In this document: positions 55,704 through 63,918 of the stretch, one piece after another
How positions within the stretch are numbered: the stretch's first letter is position 1
Layout: every line of letters begins with the position of its first letter
NCBI RefSeq assembly: GCF_003111685.1
Contig: NZ_CP022189.1
Span: forward strand, 1,752,001 to 1,816,000
DNA from: Alloyangia pacifica
GTDB lineage: Bacteria; Pseudomonadota; Alphaproteobacteria; Rhodobacterales; Rhodobacteraceae
Direction of reading: 5' to 3'
DNA: 64,000 bases
Notes under the pieces: generated by a model
Told to the model about the DNA's origin: nothing
Databases searched by the model: none
What the model saw: only the letters and a program-made list of their open reading frames with translations
Translations under genes and position numbers: made by a program

Positions 55704-55899
55704 TCCGTTTCTCATTTCCCCCGCCGCCGCCGCCCGCAGCGACACCCCGGCGCTGGTCGACCTCGTCGACCGGGTGCTCGACCGGGGCTGCGTCATCGAG
55801 GGCGAGCTCTGGCTGACGGTGGCCGATGTCGATCTGCTCTATCTCGGGCTCAAGGCCGTCTTGACGACACCGGAGCGTCTGTCCCGGAGCAGCGGATGA
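55696..55899 (+). CDS. Small GvpA-family protein (GvpS/GvpM-like)
   Basis: 67 residues: ALVDLVDRVLDRGCVIEGEL then LTVADVDLLYLGLKAVL is a GvpA-family helix-strand-strand-helix core, but with DVDLLYL in place of GvpA GIELLSI, as in GvpM/GvpS. These minor proteins act early in nucleation. Overlaps both neighbours. Confidence 0.78.
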   Translation: MSDPFLISPAAAARSDTPALVDLVDRVLDRGCVIEGELWLTVADVDLLYLGLKAVLTTPERLSRSSG

Positions 55900-56510
55900 G
55901 GGTGCTGGGCCTCTGCCCGGTCGAAGAGAGCGGCGCGCGGCCGCATCTGCGCGCCGGCCCGCTGGCGTTGCTGACCGCCGATGGGCCGGCGCAGGCCAGG
56001 CTCGGGCTGTGCCTGTCGGCGCATCGCGCGCTGCCCGCCTTCCTGCCGTTCGCGGTGAGGTCCGCACCCGAACCCGAGGTCGCCCGGTCCTGGGCCGCGG
56101 CGCGCAGCAGCCTGTTGCTCGAGGTGCTGGAGCGTCTCCGGGGGCAGTCAGAGATGATCCTCACCCTGTCGCAGCCCGAGCGCCAGACCGCCGCACCCGT
56201 CGATGGCCGCGCCTACCTGCGGGCGCGGCTGGAGAGGATCGAGGCGCAGCACCGGCTCGGCACCCAACTTGCGGCTCTGGCGCCGCGGGCGCTGGTTCTG
56301 CGCGGGGACAGGGGCGCGGCGCGGGCCGAGTCGGCCTTGCTGCTGCCCGGTGGCGAGATGAGGGCGCAGGCCCGGAGTCTTGCCGCCGCCTGCCCGTCCG
56401 AGCTTTGCCTCAGCCTGAGCGGACCTTGGCCCGCCTTCCTTCACGGCGCGCGGCTCTGCAACGCGGCCGATCGGACGGGCGACGCAGCCAGCGCCAAGGA
56501 GTCCGCGTGA
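55896..56510 (+). CDS. Divergent GvpF/L-like protein (fourth copy)
   Basis: 204 residues. The start RVLGLCPVEE, LPAFLPFAVRS at the PvrFG position, a helical middle and CLSLSGPWPAFLHGARL at the end follow the GvpF/L plan with weak conservation. The second domain is shortened. Coupled by ATGA to the previous gene and overlapping gvpK by one base. Confidence 0.65.
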   Translation: MRVLGLCPVEESGARPHLRAGPLALLTADGPAQARLGLCLSAHRALPAFLPFAVRSAPEPEVARSWAAARSSLLLEVLERLRGQSEMILTLSQPERQTAAPVDGRAYLRARLERIEAQHRLGTQLAALAPRALVLRGDRGAARAESALLLPGGEMRAQARSLAAACPSELCLSLSGPWPAFLHGARLCNAADRTGDAASAKESA

Positions 56511-56839
56511 TGTCAGACCCGTCCGCCCCCCACGATGATGCCCGCGACGACCCATTGGCCGACGCGCTGCCCGACATGACAAGGCTCCGCATCGACCCCG
56601 AGCGGGTGGAGCAGGACCTGGCGCGGCTTGTCCTCGGACTGATGGCCTTCCTGCGCCAATTGATGGAGCTGCAGGCGGTCCGCCGGATGGAGGCGGGCAG
56701 CCTGACGCCCGAGCAGGAAGAGCGGCTTGGAACAACCTTGATGCGCGCGGAAGAAGCGCTGCACCGTCTGGCGGCGCAGTTCGGCCTCTCGCCCGAGGAT
56801 CTCTCGCTCGACCTCGGCGCGCTGGGGCGCACGATCTGA
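56510..56839 (+). CDS. gvpK: Gas vesicle protein GvpK
   Basis: 109 residues with the GvpK core: RLRIDPERVEQDLARLVLGL, LMAFLRQLMELQAVRRMEAG and EQEERLGTTLMRAEEAL, then LSPEDLSLDLGALG. GvpK is a conserved essential accessory protein. The preceding GTG at 56507 is an in-frame alternative. It closes the overlapping chain; a 67-base gap follows. Confidence 0.92.
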   Translation: MSDPSAPHDDARDDPLADALPDMTRLRIDPERVEQDLARLVLGLMAFLRQLMELQAVRRMEAGSLTPEQEERLGTTLMRAEEALHRLAAQFGLSPEDLSLDLGALGRTI

Positions 56840-56906
56840 CGGCACTTAACCCCCTGTTAGCCCTCCCTATCTAGGATCGGACTCACCTACGACGGGAGAC
56901 TGGCTT

Positions 56907-58826
56907 TTGGCTTCTGCACACGCGAATGAGCAGGTGATCACGGCTCTGGACGATGTGTCTGCGCCCGCTGCGCCTGCGACGGTCGATGCCGCCGAAGGCC
57001 GCGCGACCCGCGACGTCGGCGCAGCCGCTCAACATACGCCTTCAGAGCACGAGCCCCGTGCGACCCCGGCGGAGCAGCGGTCGCCCGAGCCGCCGTCCAC
57101 CGGCCCCGCCTCGGACGCGGCGTCGGCCGTGGTCGCGATGGCGCAGGCCGAATTGGACCGCCTGCCCGAAGAGGACGGCTCCGCCGAAGCCCCGGTGACC
57201 CACGGCGAGGAGACTGAAAGGCCGGGGGCCGAACGCTGCGAGACCGCGCTCCCCGAGGGACCGGGGCTGCCGCTTTCATCCCGGGCCGAGAGTCCGGAGG
57301 CTCCTGCCCCACCGCGTCCCGGTCCGTCCGAAGCCGAGCCAGCGCCGCAACCAGGGGCGGCGGCCGAGCCGGCCAAGGTGGACCCGCGCGCCGCGACGGA
57401 CGGACCGTCCAGGCGTCAGCCGAGCGAGATCTTCGGGCTCATCGACGTGGGCGGCTGCCGCCTGGCCATTCCGGCCCACAGTGTCCGCGAGGCAGTGCCC
57501 TTCCCCACGACCCTCAGCACGCTGGCGGCGCCCCTTCCGGGGCTGCTGGGGGCGATGGTGCTGCGCCGCGACACGATCCCGCTGGTCGATCTCGGGATGC
57601 TCCTCGGCCTCCCGTCGACCCTATCGCCGCAGGAACGCGTTGTGGTCATTCTCATCAGCCCCGGGACCGAGCGGCTGGTCGGGCTCGTGGTCGACAGCCT
57701 CGAGGGCATGACCGCACTCGAGCCCGAGCGGATCACCCGCATGGGAATTTCCGGGCACAGCGATCTCTTGGCCGGCGCGCGCAGCTTCGTGCGGGACGGC
57801 GTGGTGGTTGGGCTTCTCGATCCGCAGCGGCTCTTCGACCTGCCCGAGCTCCCCTACGCCTTGCCGCGCGACAGGGGCGCCGCAGCCGCGGCGGGCCCGG
57901 CGCGGGATACCCTGGCCGTTCTGCTCTGCAGCTACGCCGGCCAAGGCATTGCCTTTCCCGTGGCCGAGATCCAGGCCACCATTCCCATGCACCCCCTGTT
58001 GCCGAGCCCCATGGCCCATGCGCCCTGCGATGGCGTGATCGAACACCATGGCCGAGAAATCCCGATCCTCGACAGCCTGCATCTCTTGGGGTTCGGAGGC
58101 AACTTCTCCCGCCCCGAAAGGTCGGCCTCGGTCGCGATGCGGGTCCCTGGGGGCGGGCTGATCTGCGTCGAGATCGATCGCTTCTTCGACATCACGCATG
58201 TGCCGCGCGACGCGCTTCTCGCGCTGCCGCCGGCGATATCGCAGCGCAGTGACCTCTTCACCGGGGTCTACATGCACGGCGACGGCACGCACTTCATGGT
58301 CATCGACAGCGCGGCCCTGCTCTCGGAGGAGGTGGTGGTGCAACTCGCGGGCACGACGATCGCCGCCAGCGCCGGTACCGGCGCCGATCCCGCCATGGAC
58401 CACGGTGCGCAGGGTGCGGATCCGTGCCTCATCTACCACGCGGCGCAGCGCCGGATGGGATGCCGACTGACCGACATCGTCGAGATCCTGCACCTGCCCG
58501 AAGAGCTGCTCTACGCCGAGGTCCGGCACGACGCCTACATGGGCTGCCTCCACCACCGCAGCCAGGTGATCCCGATATTTTCCGTGGCGCATGTCTTCGG
58601 TGAATTCGACTTCTTCGAAGAGGGCAAGGCCTGCGTGCTGCTCTTCCGCATCGGTCCGAACCTGGTCGGCGCGGTGGCGGAAGGACTTCTCGAAGTGGCG
58701 CAGTGCTGCCGGGCCGGAACCGCCGCCGACAAAATGCTGCGCAAGACCGACACCGGCGAGTTCATTCCCTTTTTTGATGTCCTTCAGGACCTGCCGGTCG
58801 CCGCGGTCATCGGAGGGCCGACGTGA
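56907..58826 (+). CDS. Triple-CheW-domain protein in the gas-vesicle locus
   Basis: 639 residues from a TTG with GGGAG upstream. About 165 residues of acidic Pro/Ala/Glu-rich disorder are followed by three CheW-like domains: about 172-310 (FGLIDVGGCRLAIPAHSVRE; LVGLVVDSLEGM), about 330-470 (LAVLLCSYAGQGIAFPVAEI) and about 505-635 (CLIYHAAQRRMGCRLTDIVEI; LVGAVAEGLLEVAQ). CheW domains couple chemoreceptors to CheA or to one another. No kinase domain is present. The next gene overlaps by 4 bases, and the MCP-type receptor 1.5 kb on is the natural partner. It could scaffold receptors onto gas vesicles (inference). Confidence 0.88.
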   Translation: MASAHANEQVITALDDVSAPAAPATVDAAEGRATRDVGAAAQHTPSEHEPRATPAEQRSPEPPSTGPASDAASAVVAMAQAELDRLPEEDGSAEAPVTHGEETERPGAERCETALPEGPGLPLSSRAESPEAPAPPRPGPSEAEPAPQPGAAAEPAKVDPRAATDGPSRRQPSEIFGLIDVGGCRLAIPAHSVREAVPFPTTLSTLAAPLPGLLGAMVLRRDTIPLVDLGMLLGLPSTLSPQERVVVILISPGTERLVGLVVDSLEGMTALEPERITRMGISGHSDLLAGARSFVRDGVVVGLLDPQRLFDLPELPYALPRDRGAAAAAGPARDTLAVLLCSYAGQGIAFPVAEIQATIPMHPLLPSPMAHAPCDGVIEHHGREIPILDSLHLLGFGGNFSRPERSASVAMRVPGGGLICVEIDRFFDITHVPRDALLALPPAISQRSDLFTGVYMHGDGTHFMVIDSAALLSEEVVVQLAGTTIAASAGTGADPAMDHGAQGADPCLIYHAAQRRMGCRLTDIVEILHLPEELLYAEVRHDAYMGCLHHRSQVIPIFSVAHVFGEFDFFEEGKACVLLFRIGPNLVGAVAEGLLEVAQCCRAGTAADKMLRKTDTGEFIPFFDVLQDLPVAAVIGGPT

Positions 58827-59737
58827 CCTGCAACGACGAGCCGACCCTGCCGGAGCCGGACGACAGGCCCGAGGCCGGCAGCGCCATCGCGTTTCCCGAC
58901 GTCGCGGGCCTGATCCAGGGCACAGAGGCAGAACTCAACCGGCGGTTCGACGACATGGAACTGGTGCTGATGGAATTGACCCAGCAACTGGCGAGCCCCG
59001 ACCCCGAAGTGTCTCCCGACGCCATGCCCCTCCGGTTGCAGGCGGGCTTCGAGCGGTTGGCCAAGGCGCTGGAAGATGTCCGCTCGGACCGCGCCGAAGT
59101 GGTTGCGCGCGTCGAAACCATGCAGTCCGACCTGCTGCGCGGCTTGGAACGCCTGGGCCGCAAGGTGACCGGCAGCGCCGCAGCGCGCAGGAAGGAGCAG
59201 GCCCTGCTCACGAGGCTGGAGGAGGCGCTCGAGCTGCGCGCCCCGGCCGGCCCGCCGCCAGACCAGGCCGAGCGGATCGACACGCTCGCTGCCAATGTCC
59301 AGCAGATCTCGGCCATCCTGCCAGACACGCTGGCGGAGATTCGGCGCGGGCTTGACCGGCTGAACGAGGGACATGCGCCGGACCTCGATCCGCTGCGCGG
59401 AGAGGTCGGGCGCGGCTTCGATCGTCTGGCCAGCGCCCTTGGCAGCAGCGACAAGCGCCTCGCTGCCGAGCGCAAGGCTCTCGGCCAGTATCTGGGGGGC
59501 CTCGAGACGCTCATCCGCCGCTTCGAGGCGACCGCTCAACGACTCGAAGCCGCCTCCCCCCGACAGGCGGAGGCTGCGGACCCGGGGATGGGCGCGCGTC
59601 TCGGCCAACTCGAGACGCGGCTTCTTGGTCAGCAGGCCAGCTCTGCCGAGGCGCTGCGCGACCTGACGATGATCGTCGCGGAATGGATGGCGCGGCAGGA
59701 GCGGCTGATCTCCGAAGAGCGCCGCGGCACCAGATGA
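58823..59737 (+). CDS. Coiled-coil protein linked to the triple-CheW gene
   Basis: 304 residues from a GTG overlapping the previous TGA. Nearly all helical, with heptad-rich stretches (AELNRRFDDMELVLMELTQQL; RVETMQSDLLRGLERLGRKV; GGLETLIRRFEATAQRLEAA) and no catalytic motif. The length and regularity suggest a filament-like or bridging protein. It lies between the CheW protein and gvpA, and may link vesicles and receptor arrays. No family name can be given. Confidence 0.75.
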   Translation: MTCNDEPTLPEPDDRPEAGSAIAFPDVAGLIQGTEAELNRRFDDMELVLMELTQQLASPDPEVSPDAMPLRLQAGFERLAKALEDVRSDRAEVVARVETMQSDLLRGLERLGRKVTGSAAARRKEQALLTRLEEALELRAPAGPPPDQAERIDTLAANVQQISAILPDTLAEIRRGLDRLNEGHAPDLDPLRGEVGRGFDRLASALGSSDKRLAAERKALGQYLGGLETLIRRFEATAQRLEAASPRQAEAADPGMGARLGQLETRLLGQQASSAEALRDLTMIVAEWMARQERLISEERRGTR

Positions 59738-59826
59738 GGGGCGATGAGAATTTTAACCACATGAATTTGGGGCATTCACCCGGGATTATGGTTTCGGCGC
59801 TATCCGTCGTTCTGGGCGATCCATGG

Positions 59827-59845
59827 CGTTTCGCAACGCGAAACG
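59827..59845. promoter_or_regulatory. Perfect palindrome upstream of gvpA
   Basis: CGTTTCGC-AAC-GCGAAACG: 8-base arms and a 3-base centre, 151 bases before the gvpA start. The size and symmetry fit a dimeric repressor or activator site. Confidence 0.5.
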
Positions 59846-59887
59846 ACATCGGCCAGATCAACGGGGGCCATTGGACCTCGCTCTTTG

Positions 59888-59973
59888 AAACGGGCCGCAT
59901 GACACGGGCCTACTGAAAACGGGCTTCTGAAAGACGGGCCAACGGAAAACAGGCCAAAAGAAAACGGGCCAGA
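59888..59973 (+). repeat. Six-copy 15-bp tandem repeat in the gvpA leader
   Basis: A unit like GAAAACGGGCC plus 4 bases recurs with its CGGGCC box beginning at 59891, 59905, 59920, 59935, 59950 and 59965 (spacing 14, 15, 15, 15, 15; some copies carry one change). The last copy ends about 25 bases before the gvpA ATG, so the array is in the promoter or leader RNA. Confidence 0.8.
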
Positions 59974-59995
59974 AAACCACAGGAAAGGGTATCCC

Positions 59996-60208
59996 ATGGC
60001 AGTTGAGAAAACTTTGGCATCCACCAGCCTAACCGAGGTGGTGGATCGCGTTCTGGACAAGGGGATCGTCGTCGATGCCTTTGTGCGAGTGTCGCTTGTC
60101 GGGATCGAGTTGCTTTCGATCGAGGTGCGTGCGGTCATCGCCTCGGTCGAAACCTGGCTCAAATACGCGGAGGCCATCGGGCTCACGGTCGATCCGCAAG
60201 CCGCCTGA
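59996..60208 (+). CDS. gvpA: Major gas vesicle shell protein GvpA
   Basis: 70 residues, the classic shell protein: [40 protein letters not shown] and [15 protein letters not shown]. It forms the hydrophobic ribs of the vesicle wall and is needed in great excess. It has its own leader with a palindrome and 15-bp repeats, and AGGAAAGG just ahead. Unusually, it is at the far end of the cluster, behind the CheW and coiled-coil genes rather than first. Confidence 0.96.
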   Translation: MAVEKTLASTSLTEVVDRVLDKGIVVDAFVRVSLVGIELLSIEVRAVIASVETWLKYAEAIGLTVDPQAA

Positions 60209-60273
60209 GGCCGGCGCGACCCGGGCAAGACAGGGTGCCATCAGGGCTCCCTCCCGTCTGCCCCAACGCGCGC

Positions 60274-60299
60274 GCCCGCGGTCCGCTGGAACCGCGGGC
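60274..60299 (+). terminator. Strong hairpin between gvpA and the receptor gene
   Basis: GCCCGCGGT (60274-60282) pairs perfectly with ACCGCGGGC (60291-60299), loop 8. No T-run follows. It could stabilise the gvpA mRNA 3' end or attenuate read-through, making far more GvpA than receptor. Confidence 0.5.
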
Positions 60300-60371
60300 T
60301 GAGCACCCGTTCTGCGGGGGGCTTTGCGGGGAGCGACCTTGCTGCGACTTCTCTGAAAAGGAACCCGGACC

Positions 60372-63122
60372 GTGACCGATCTCACGCGCGGCCTGTCTCT
60401 TTCCGACCTGTGCCAGGACATCCTCAATTCAGGCTTCACGGCGCGCCTGCGGCTGTCCGACGGGATGGTCCTGGCGCTCTCGCCCGACGCTCGCAAGGGC
60501 CTAGCCACGAAGACCCGGCTGCCCTGCCCGCCGAGCGAGCTTTTCGACAGCGCCGCGCCGCTGCTGGACGCGCTCAAGAGCCTTGCGGCCCCGCAGGAGC
60601 TCGCGCTGACGCTCCGCGACGACCAGCGTCTCGCCGCCCGGCTGATCGCCGTGCCGGACACGGAACCGGCCGAGGCGCTGCTGATCGGCACGCGGTCCGA
60701 GCCTGCGCGCCGAAGCCGCTTTTTCGACGTGATCAACGCCACTCAGGGCCTGCTCGAGTTGACCGCGGATTTGACGATCCTGTCGTGCAATCCCCGCGCG
60801 CTCGCCATGCTGGCCAGACCGGAGAGCGCGGTTGTCGGCCTCGCGCTGGCAGAGCTCAGCGCCACGCCCGAGCAGATCGCGCCGCTCCTGCGCAGCATCG
60901 CGGCACGCCGGAGCGACTGCCACCGCCTGGATTTTCCCCTCGGCGACGGCAGCTGCAGACATGTCACCAGTAGCCTGGTGCCGCTGCTCGGCCAGTCGGG
61001 CCAGGTGGAACGCGTCTTTCTGGTGCTGCGCGACGCCACCGAGGAAACCACCGAGACCCGGCGCGCCCAGAGCATCGCCTCCGCCGTGGAAGAGACAATG
61101 TCAGTGGTGGAATTCGATTCCATCGGGACGATTCTGGAAGTGAACCCCTGCTACCTTGCGCTGACGGGCTACGCCGCAGAGGAACTCCTGGGGCAGAACC
61201 AGAGCATCCTCTGCGCGCCCTCTCAGACCGAGGATGCGGCGCAGGCCGAGTTGTGGCGCCGGCTCACCGCCGGCGAGATCGTCACCGGCACCTACAAGCG
61301 GCGCACCAAGGACGGTGGCACGATCTGGATCGCGGCCTCTTACACCCCCGTGCCGGACCGCGAGGGAAAGCTCGACCGGGTCATCAAGGTCGCCCAGGAC
61401 ATCACCGAGAATATCCTCCGGAACGCCGATCTTCGGGCGATGCAGAGCGCGCTCGACCGTTCGAGTGCCCTTGCGGAATTCGATTCATCGGGTGTGATCC
61501 TGCGCGCCAATGACAACTTTCTGGCGGCGCTCGGCTACGAGCTCGAAGAGGTCGTCGGGCGGCGGCACCGCGACCTCTTCCCCGCCCGAGTGGCGCAGGG
61601 CCCGGATCAGCGCGACTTGTGGAACAAGCTGAAGGCCGGCAGCCCGCAGTCCAGGGTCTTGGAGCACCTGGGCAAGGACGGCGCAAGCGTCTGGCTGCGC
61701 GCCAGCTATACGCCCGTGCGCGATGGCGAGGGCAAGGTCGGCAAGGTGCTGCAGATCGCCTATGACATCACCGCCGCGATGCAGGAGCAGGCCGAGGTCA
61801 GCGGCAAGCTGGCGGCGATCGATCGAAGCCAGGCGGTGATCGAGTTCGCGCTCGACGGCACGGTGCTCGGCGCCAACCGGAATTTCCTCGACCTGATGGG
61901 CTACGCGGAGCCCGAGATCTCCGGCAAGCACCATCGGATCTTCTGCGAGCCGGACTACGCCAAGACCAACAGCTATGCCGAGTTCTGGAAGGCGCTGTCG
62001 GAGGGCGACTACCACCAGGGCGAGTACAAGCGGCTCAGCAAGGAGGGTCGCGAAGTCTGGATCCAGGCCACCTACAACCCGATCCTCGATGCCTCCGGCC
62101 ATCCGGTGAAGGTGGTAAAATTCGCCATGGATGTCACCGCGCGCAAGCGTCACGAACTGGACGCCCAGAACCAGCTGCGCGCCATCGACCGAAGCCAGGC
62201 AATGATCCAGTTCGACATGGAAGGCCACGTGATCACCGCGAATGATACCTTCCTGCGGACAATGGGCTATTCGCTGCGCGAGGTGCAGCACCAGCATCAT
62301 TCGATGTTTTGCGACCAGGACATGATCCGCTCCGAGGAATACCGCGACTTCTGGGCCGACCTGCGCTCGGGGAAATTCCAGACCGGCCGCTATAGGCGGC
62401 TCGGGAAATTCGGCCGCGAGGTGTGGATCCTCGCGACCTATTCGCCCCTGCTCGACAGCCGCAATCGGCCGGTGGGCGTGGTGAAATGCGCCCAGGACAT
62501 CACCCAGCAGGTGACGCTCGAGCAAGAGATCCAGAAGCAGGCTGACCGGATGAACGGCATCGTCGCCGAGCTCTCCGCCTCGATCAACAAGATCTCCGAG
62601 GCCACCCGCGCCTCGCTCGACGCCTCCGATTCCACCACGCGGACCGCCAGCGATGGGCTGGAGTTCCTCAATGCGGCGATCGAAGCGATCGAGCTCATCG
62701 AGAAATCCTCGTCCGAGATTGCCGAGATCACCCGGGTGATCTCGGAGATTGCCAACCAGACGAACCTTCTTGCCTTCAACGCCGCGATTGAGGCGGCGCG
62801 CGCCGGCGAGCACGGCGTGGGCTTCTCGGTCGTGGCCGACGAAGTGCGCAAGCTGGCCGAGCGCAGTTCCAAGGCGGCCCAGGAGATCGGCAAGCTCATC
62901 ATCATCTCGGGCGAGCGGGTCAACCAGGGCACGGCGCGCTCGCGCAGCGCCCTGCAGAGCTTCGAGCAGATCGTGAATTCCTTGGGCCACACCGCGGACT
63001 CGATCCGGACGATCGCGGACTGCGCAAGCTCTCAGGAAAACGTGTCGAGCGTTGTTGTTAGGATGATCGCGGATCTGAACAAGGCCGTGATCGCCAGATC
63101 GGGAAAATCCGATGGCGCGTGA
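60372..63122 (+). CDS. Soluble multi-PAS methyl-accepting chemotaxis-type receptor
   Basis: 916 residues from a GTG with AAAAGGA upstream, without membrane segments. After a divergent N-terminus come about five PAS domains (starting near 120, 235, 355, 475 and 597). The last two share the linker AIDRSQA and are near-duplicates; DI exit motifs ([16 protein letters not shown]) are present. The C-terminal 190 residues form the receptor hairpin with tip [24 protein letters not shown] and [16 protein letters not shown]. Such receptors sense internal signals, often redox via flavin or haem. It sits directly behind gvpA, and the triple-CheW protein is the likely coupler. Confidence 0.92.
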   Translation: MTDLTRGLSLSDLCQDILNSGFTARLRLSDGMVLALSPDARKGLATKTRLPCPPSELFDSAAPLLDALKSLAAPQELALTLRDDQRLAARLIAVPDTEPAEALLIGTRSEPARRSRFFDVINATQGLLELTADLTILSCNPRALAMLARPESAVVGLALAELSATPEQIAPLLRSIAARRSDCHRLDFPLGDGSCRHVTSSLVPLLGQSGQVERVFLVLRDATEETTETRRAQSIASAVEETMSVVEFDSIGTILEVNPCYLALTGYAAEELLGQNQSILCAPSQTEDAAQAELWRRLTAGEIVTGTYKRRTKDGGTIWIAASYTPVPDREGKLDRVIKVAQDITENILRNADLRAMQSALDRSSALAEFDSSGVILRANDNFLAALGYELEEVVGRRHRDLFPARVAQGPDQRDLWNKLKAGSPQSRVLEHLGKDGASVWLRASYTPVRDGEGKVGKVLQIAYDITAAMQEQAEVSGKLAAIDRSQAVIEFALDGTVLGANRNFLDLMGYAEPEISGKHHRIFCEPDYAKTNSYAEFWKALSEGDYHQGEYKRLSKEGREVWIQATYNPILDASGHPVKVVKFAMDVTARKRHELDAQNQLRAIDRSQAMIQFDMEGHVITANDTFLRTMGYSLREVQHQHHSMFCDQDMIRSEEYRDFWADLRSGKFQTGRYRRLGKFGREVWILATYSPLLDSRNRPVGVVKCAQDITQQVTLEQEIQKQADRMNGIVAELSASINKISEATRASLDASDSTTRTASDGLEFLNAAIEAIELIEKSSSEIAEITRVISEIANQTNLLAFNAAIEAARAGEHGVGFSVVADEVRKLAERSSKAAQEIGKLIIISGERVNQGTARSRSALQSFEQIVNSLGHTADSIRTIADCASSQENVSSVVVRMIADLNKAVIARSGKSDGA

Positions 63123-63343
63123 CGCTACCACGCGATTGGCAGGGCGCCGGATGCCCACCGCACTCGAGATACTCCCGAATGCGGCGGCGTCCGCAAATTC
63201 GGCAGGGACAGCGCTGGGCGCCGTCCGCCCAGATGTACCGCCCCCGCGCGCCCATTTGGCCGTTGCGAGCGGGGGGCGCCTGACCCGCGCCTGGGGCCGC
63301 CTGTTGTTCGATCTGGCGCAATCGCGCTCTACGCCCGTCCGAC
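63123..63343. other. Intergenic stretch after the receptor gene
   Basis: About 220 bases with no supported gene, no clear terminator hairpin and no repeat. Confidence 0.3.
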
Positions 63344-63547
63344 GTGCCGATCTACGCGGCGCTTGGCGCTCTCGCTGGCGGTGCCGCCGTGCTGGATCTC
63401 CTACGGAATGCGCTCCTTCTGGGCGCTGTGCTGGGAGAGAAGGGCGTGGTGATGAACATCTTCGTCGGGCTTGGCCTGCTGGCGGAACCGGTTCAGGTTC
63501 GACCGGAACCAGGCGGTCCTGGTCCCGAGACGAAGGCCGCCGCATGA
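63344..63547 (+). CDS. Small hydrophobic protein, doubtful
   Basis: 67 residues from a GTG: PIYAALGALAGGAAVLDLL and a second hydrophobic run KGVVMNIFVGLGLLAEPVQV could be two membrane helices, then a Pro/Gly tail. The stop overlaps the next ATG (ATGA), which argues for translation, but there is no good ribosome site and the neighbour is a pseudogene, so this may be debris. Confidence 0.35.
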   Translation: MPIYAALGALAGGAAVLDLLRNALLLGAVLGEKGVVMNIFVGLGLLAEPVQVRPEPGGPGPETKAAA

Positions 63548-63911
63548 CCCGCGCGCCACACCGCATCCCGCCCAAGGACGGGTACCGCCAACGCCCTGTC
63601 GGCAACGGCATTACCTGGATTGACGAGCGCTTCATCCAGGACTTCGACCGCTGCAACATCTGGCTCCTGCGCGGGCGGGAGCGGGATATCATGGTCGACA
63701 GCGGCATGGGCGTGCTGCTCTCGGGCGACATCGTCCATGACGGCCCGTTGACCGAAGCCCCCCTCACGCCAAGGCAGATGCCTACATCCGTTCGATGCAA
63801 CGCCGCGCGCGGCTGCCGGTGCGGATCGTGCACAGCGGGCATTTCCCGTCGGTCTCCGGCGAGCGGCTGACCGAGATCTTCCCCGACTGGCTCAGGGACA
63901 CGCGCGTCTAG
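63544..63911 (+). pseudogene. MBL-fold hydrolase remnant with internal deletion and frameshift
   Basis: The N-terminal part (GNGITWIDERFIQDFDRCNIW to DIMVDSGMGV) joins directly to a late segment (LLSGDIVHDGPLTE). After a frame change it ends with AYIRSMQRRARLPVRIVHSG, HFPSVSGERLTEIF and WLRDTRV. The central part that would hold the HxHxDH zinc motif is missing, and the reading frame shifts near 63765. It belongs to the same broad superfamily as the intact gene at 19923 but to a different branch. Confidence 0.6.
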
Positions 63912-63918
63912 AGGGCGT

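Noticed and set aside
50753..56839. gvpC
   Set aside because: No protein with the 33-residue-type GvpC repeats is encoded; the small gene at 51703 is too short and basic.
59888..59973. CRISPR array
   Set aside because: The repeat unit is only about 11 bases with 4-base gaps at 15-base period; there are no spacers of usual length and no cas genes.
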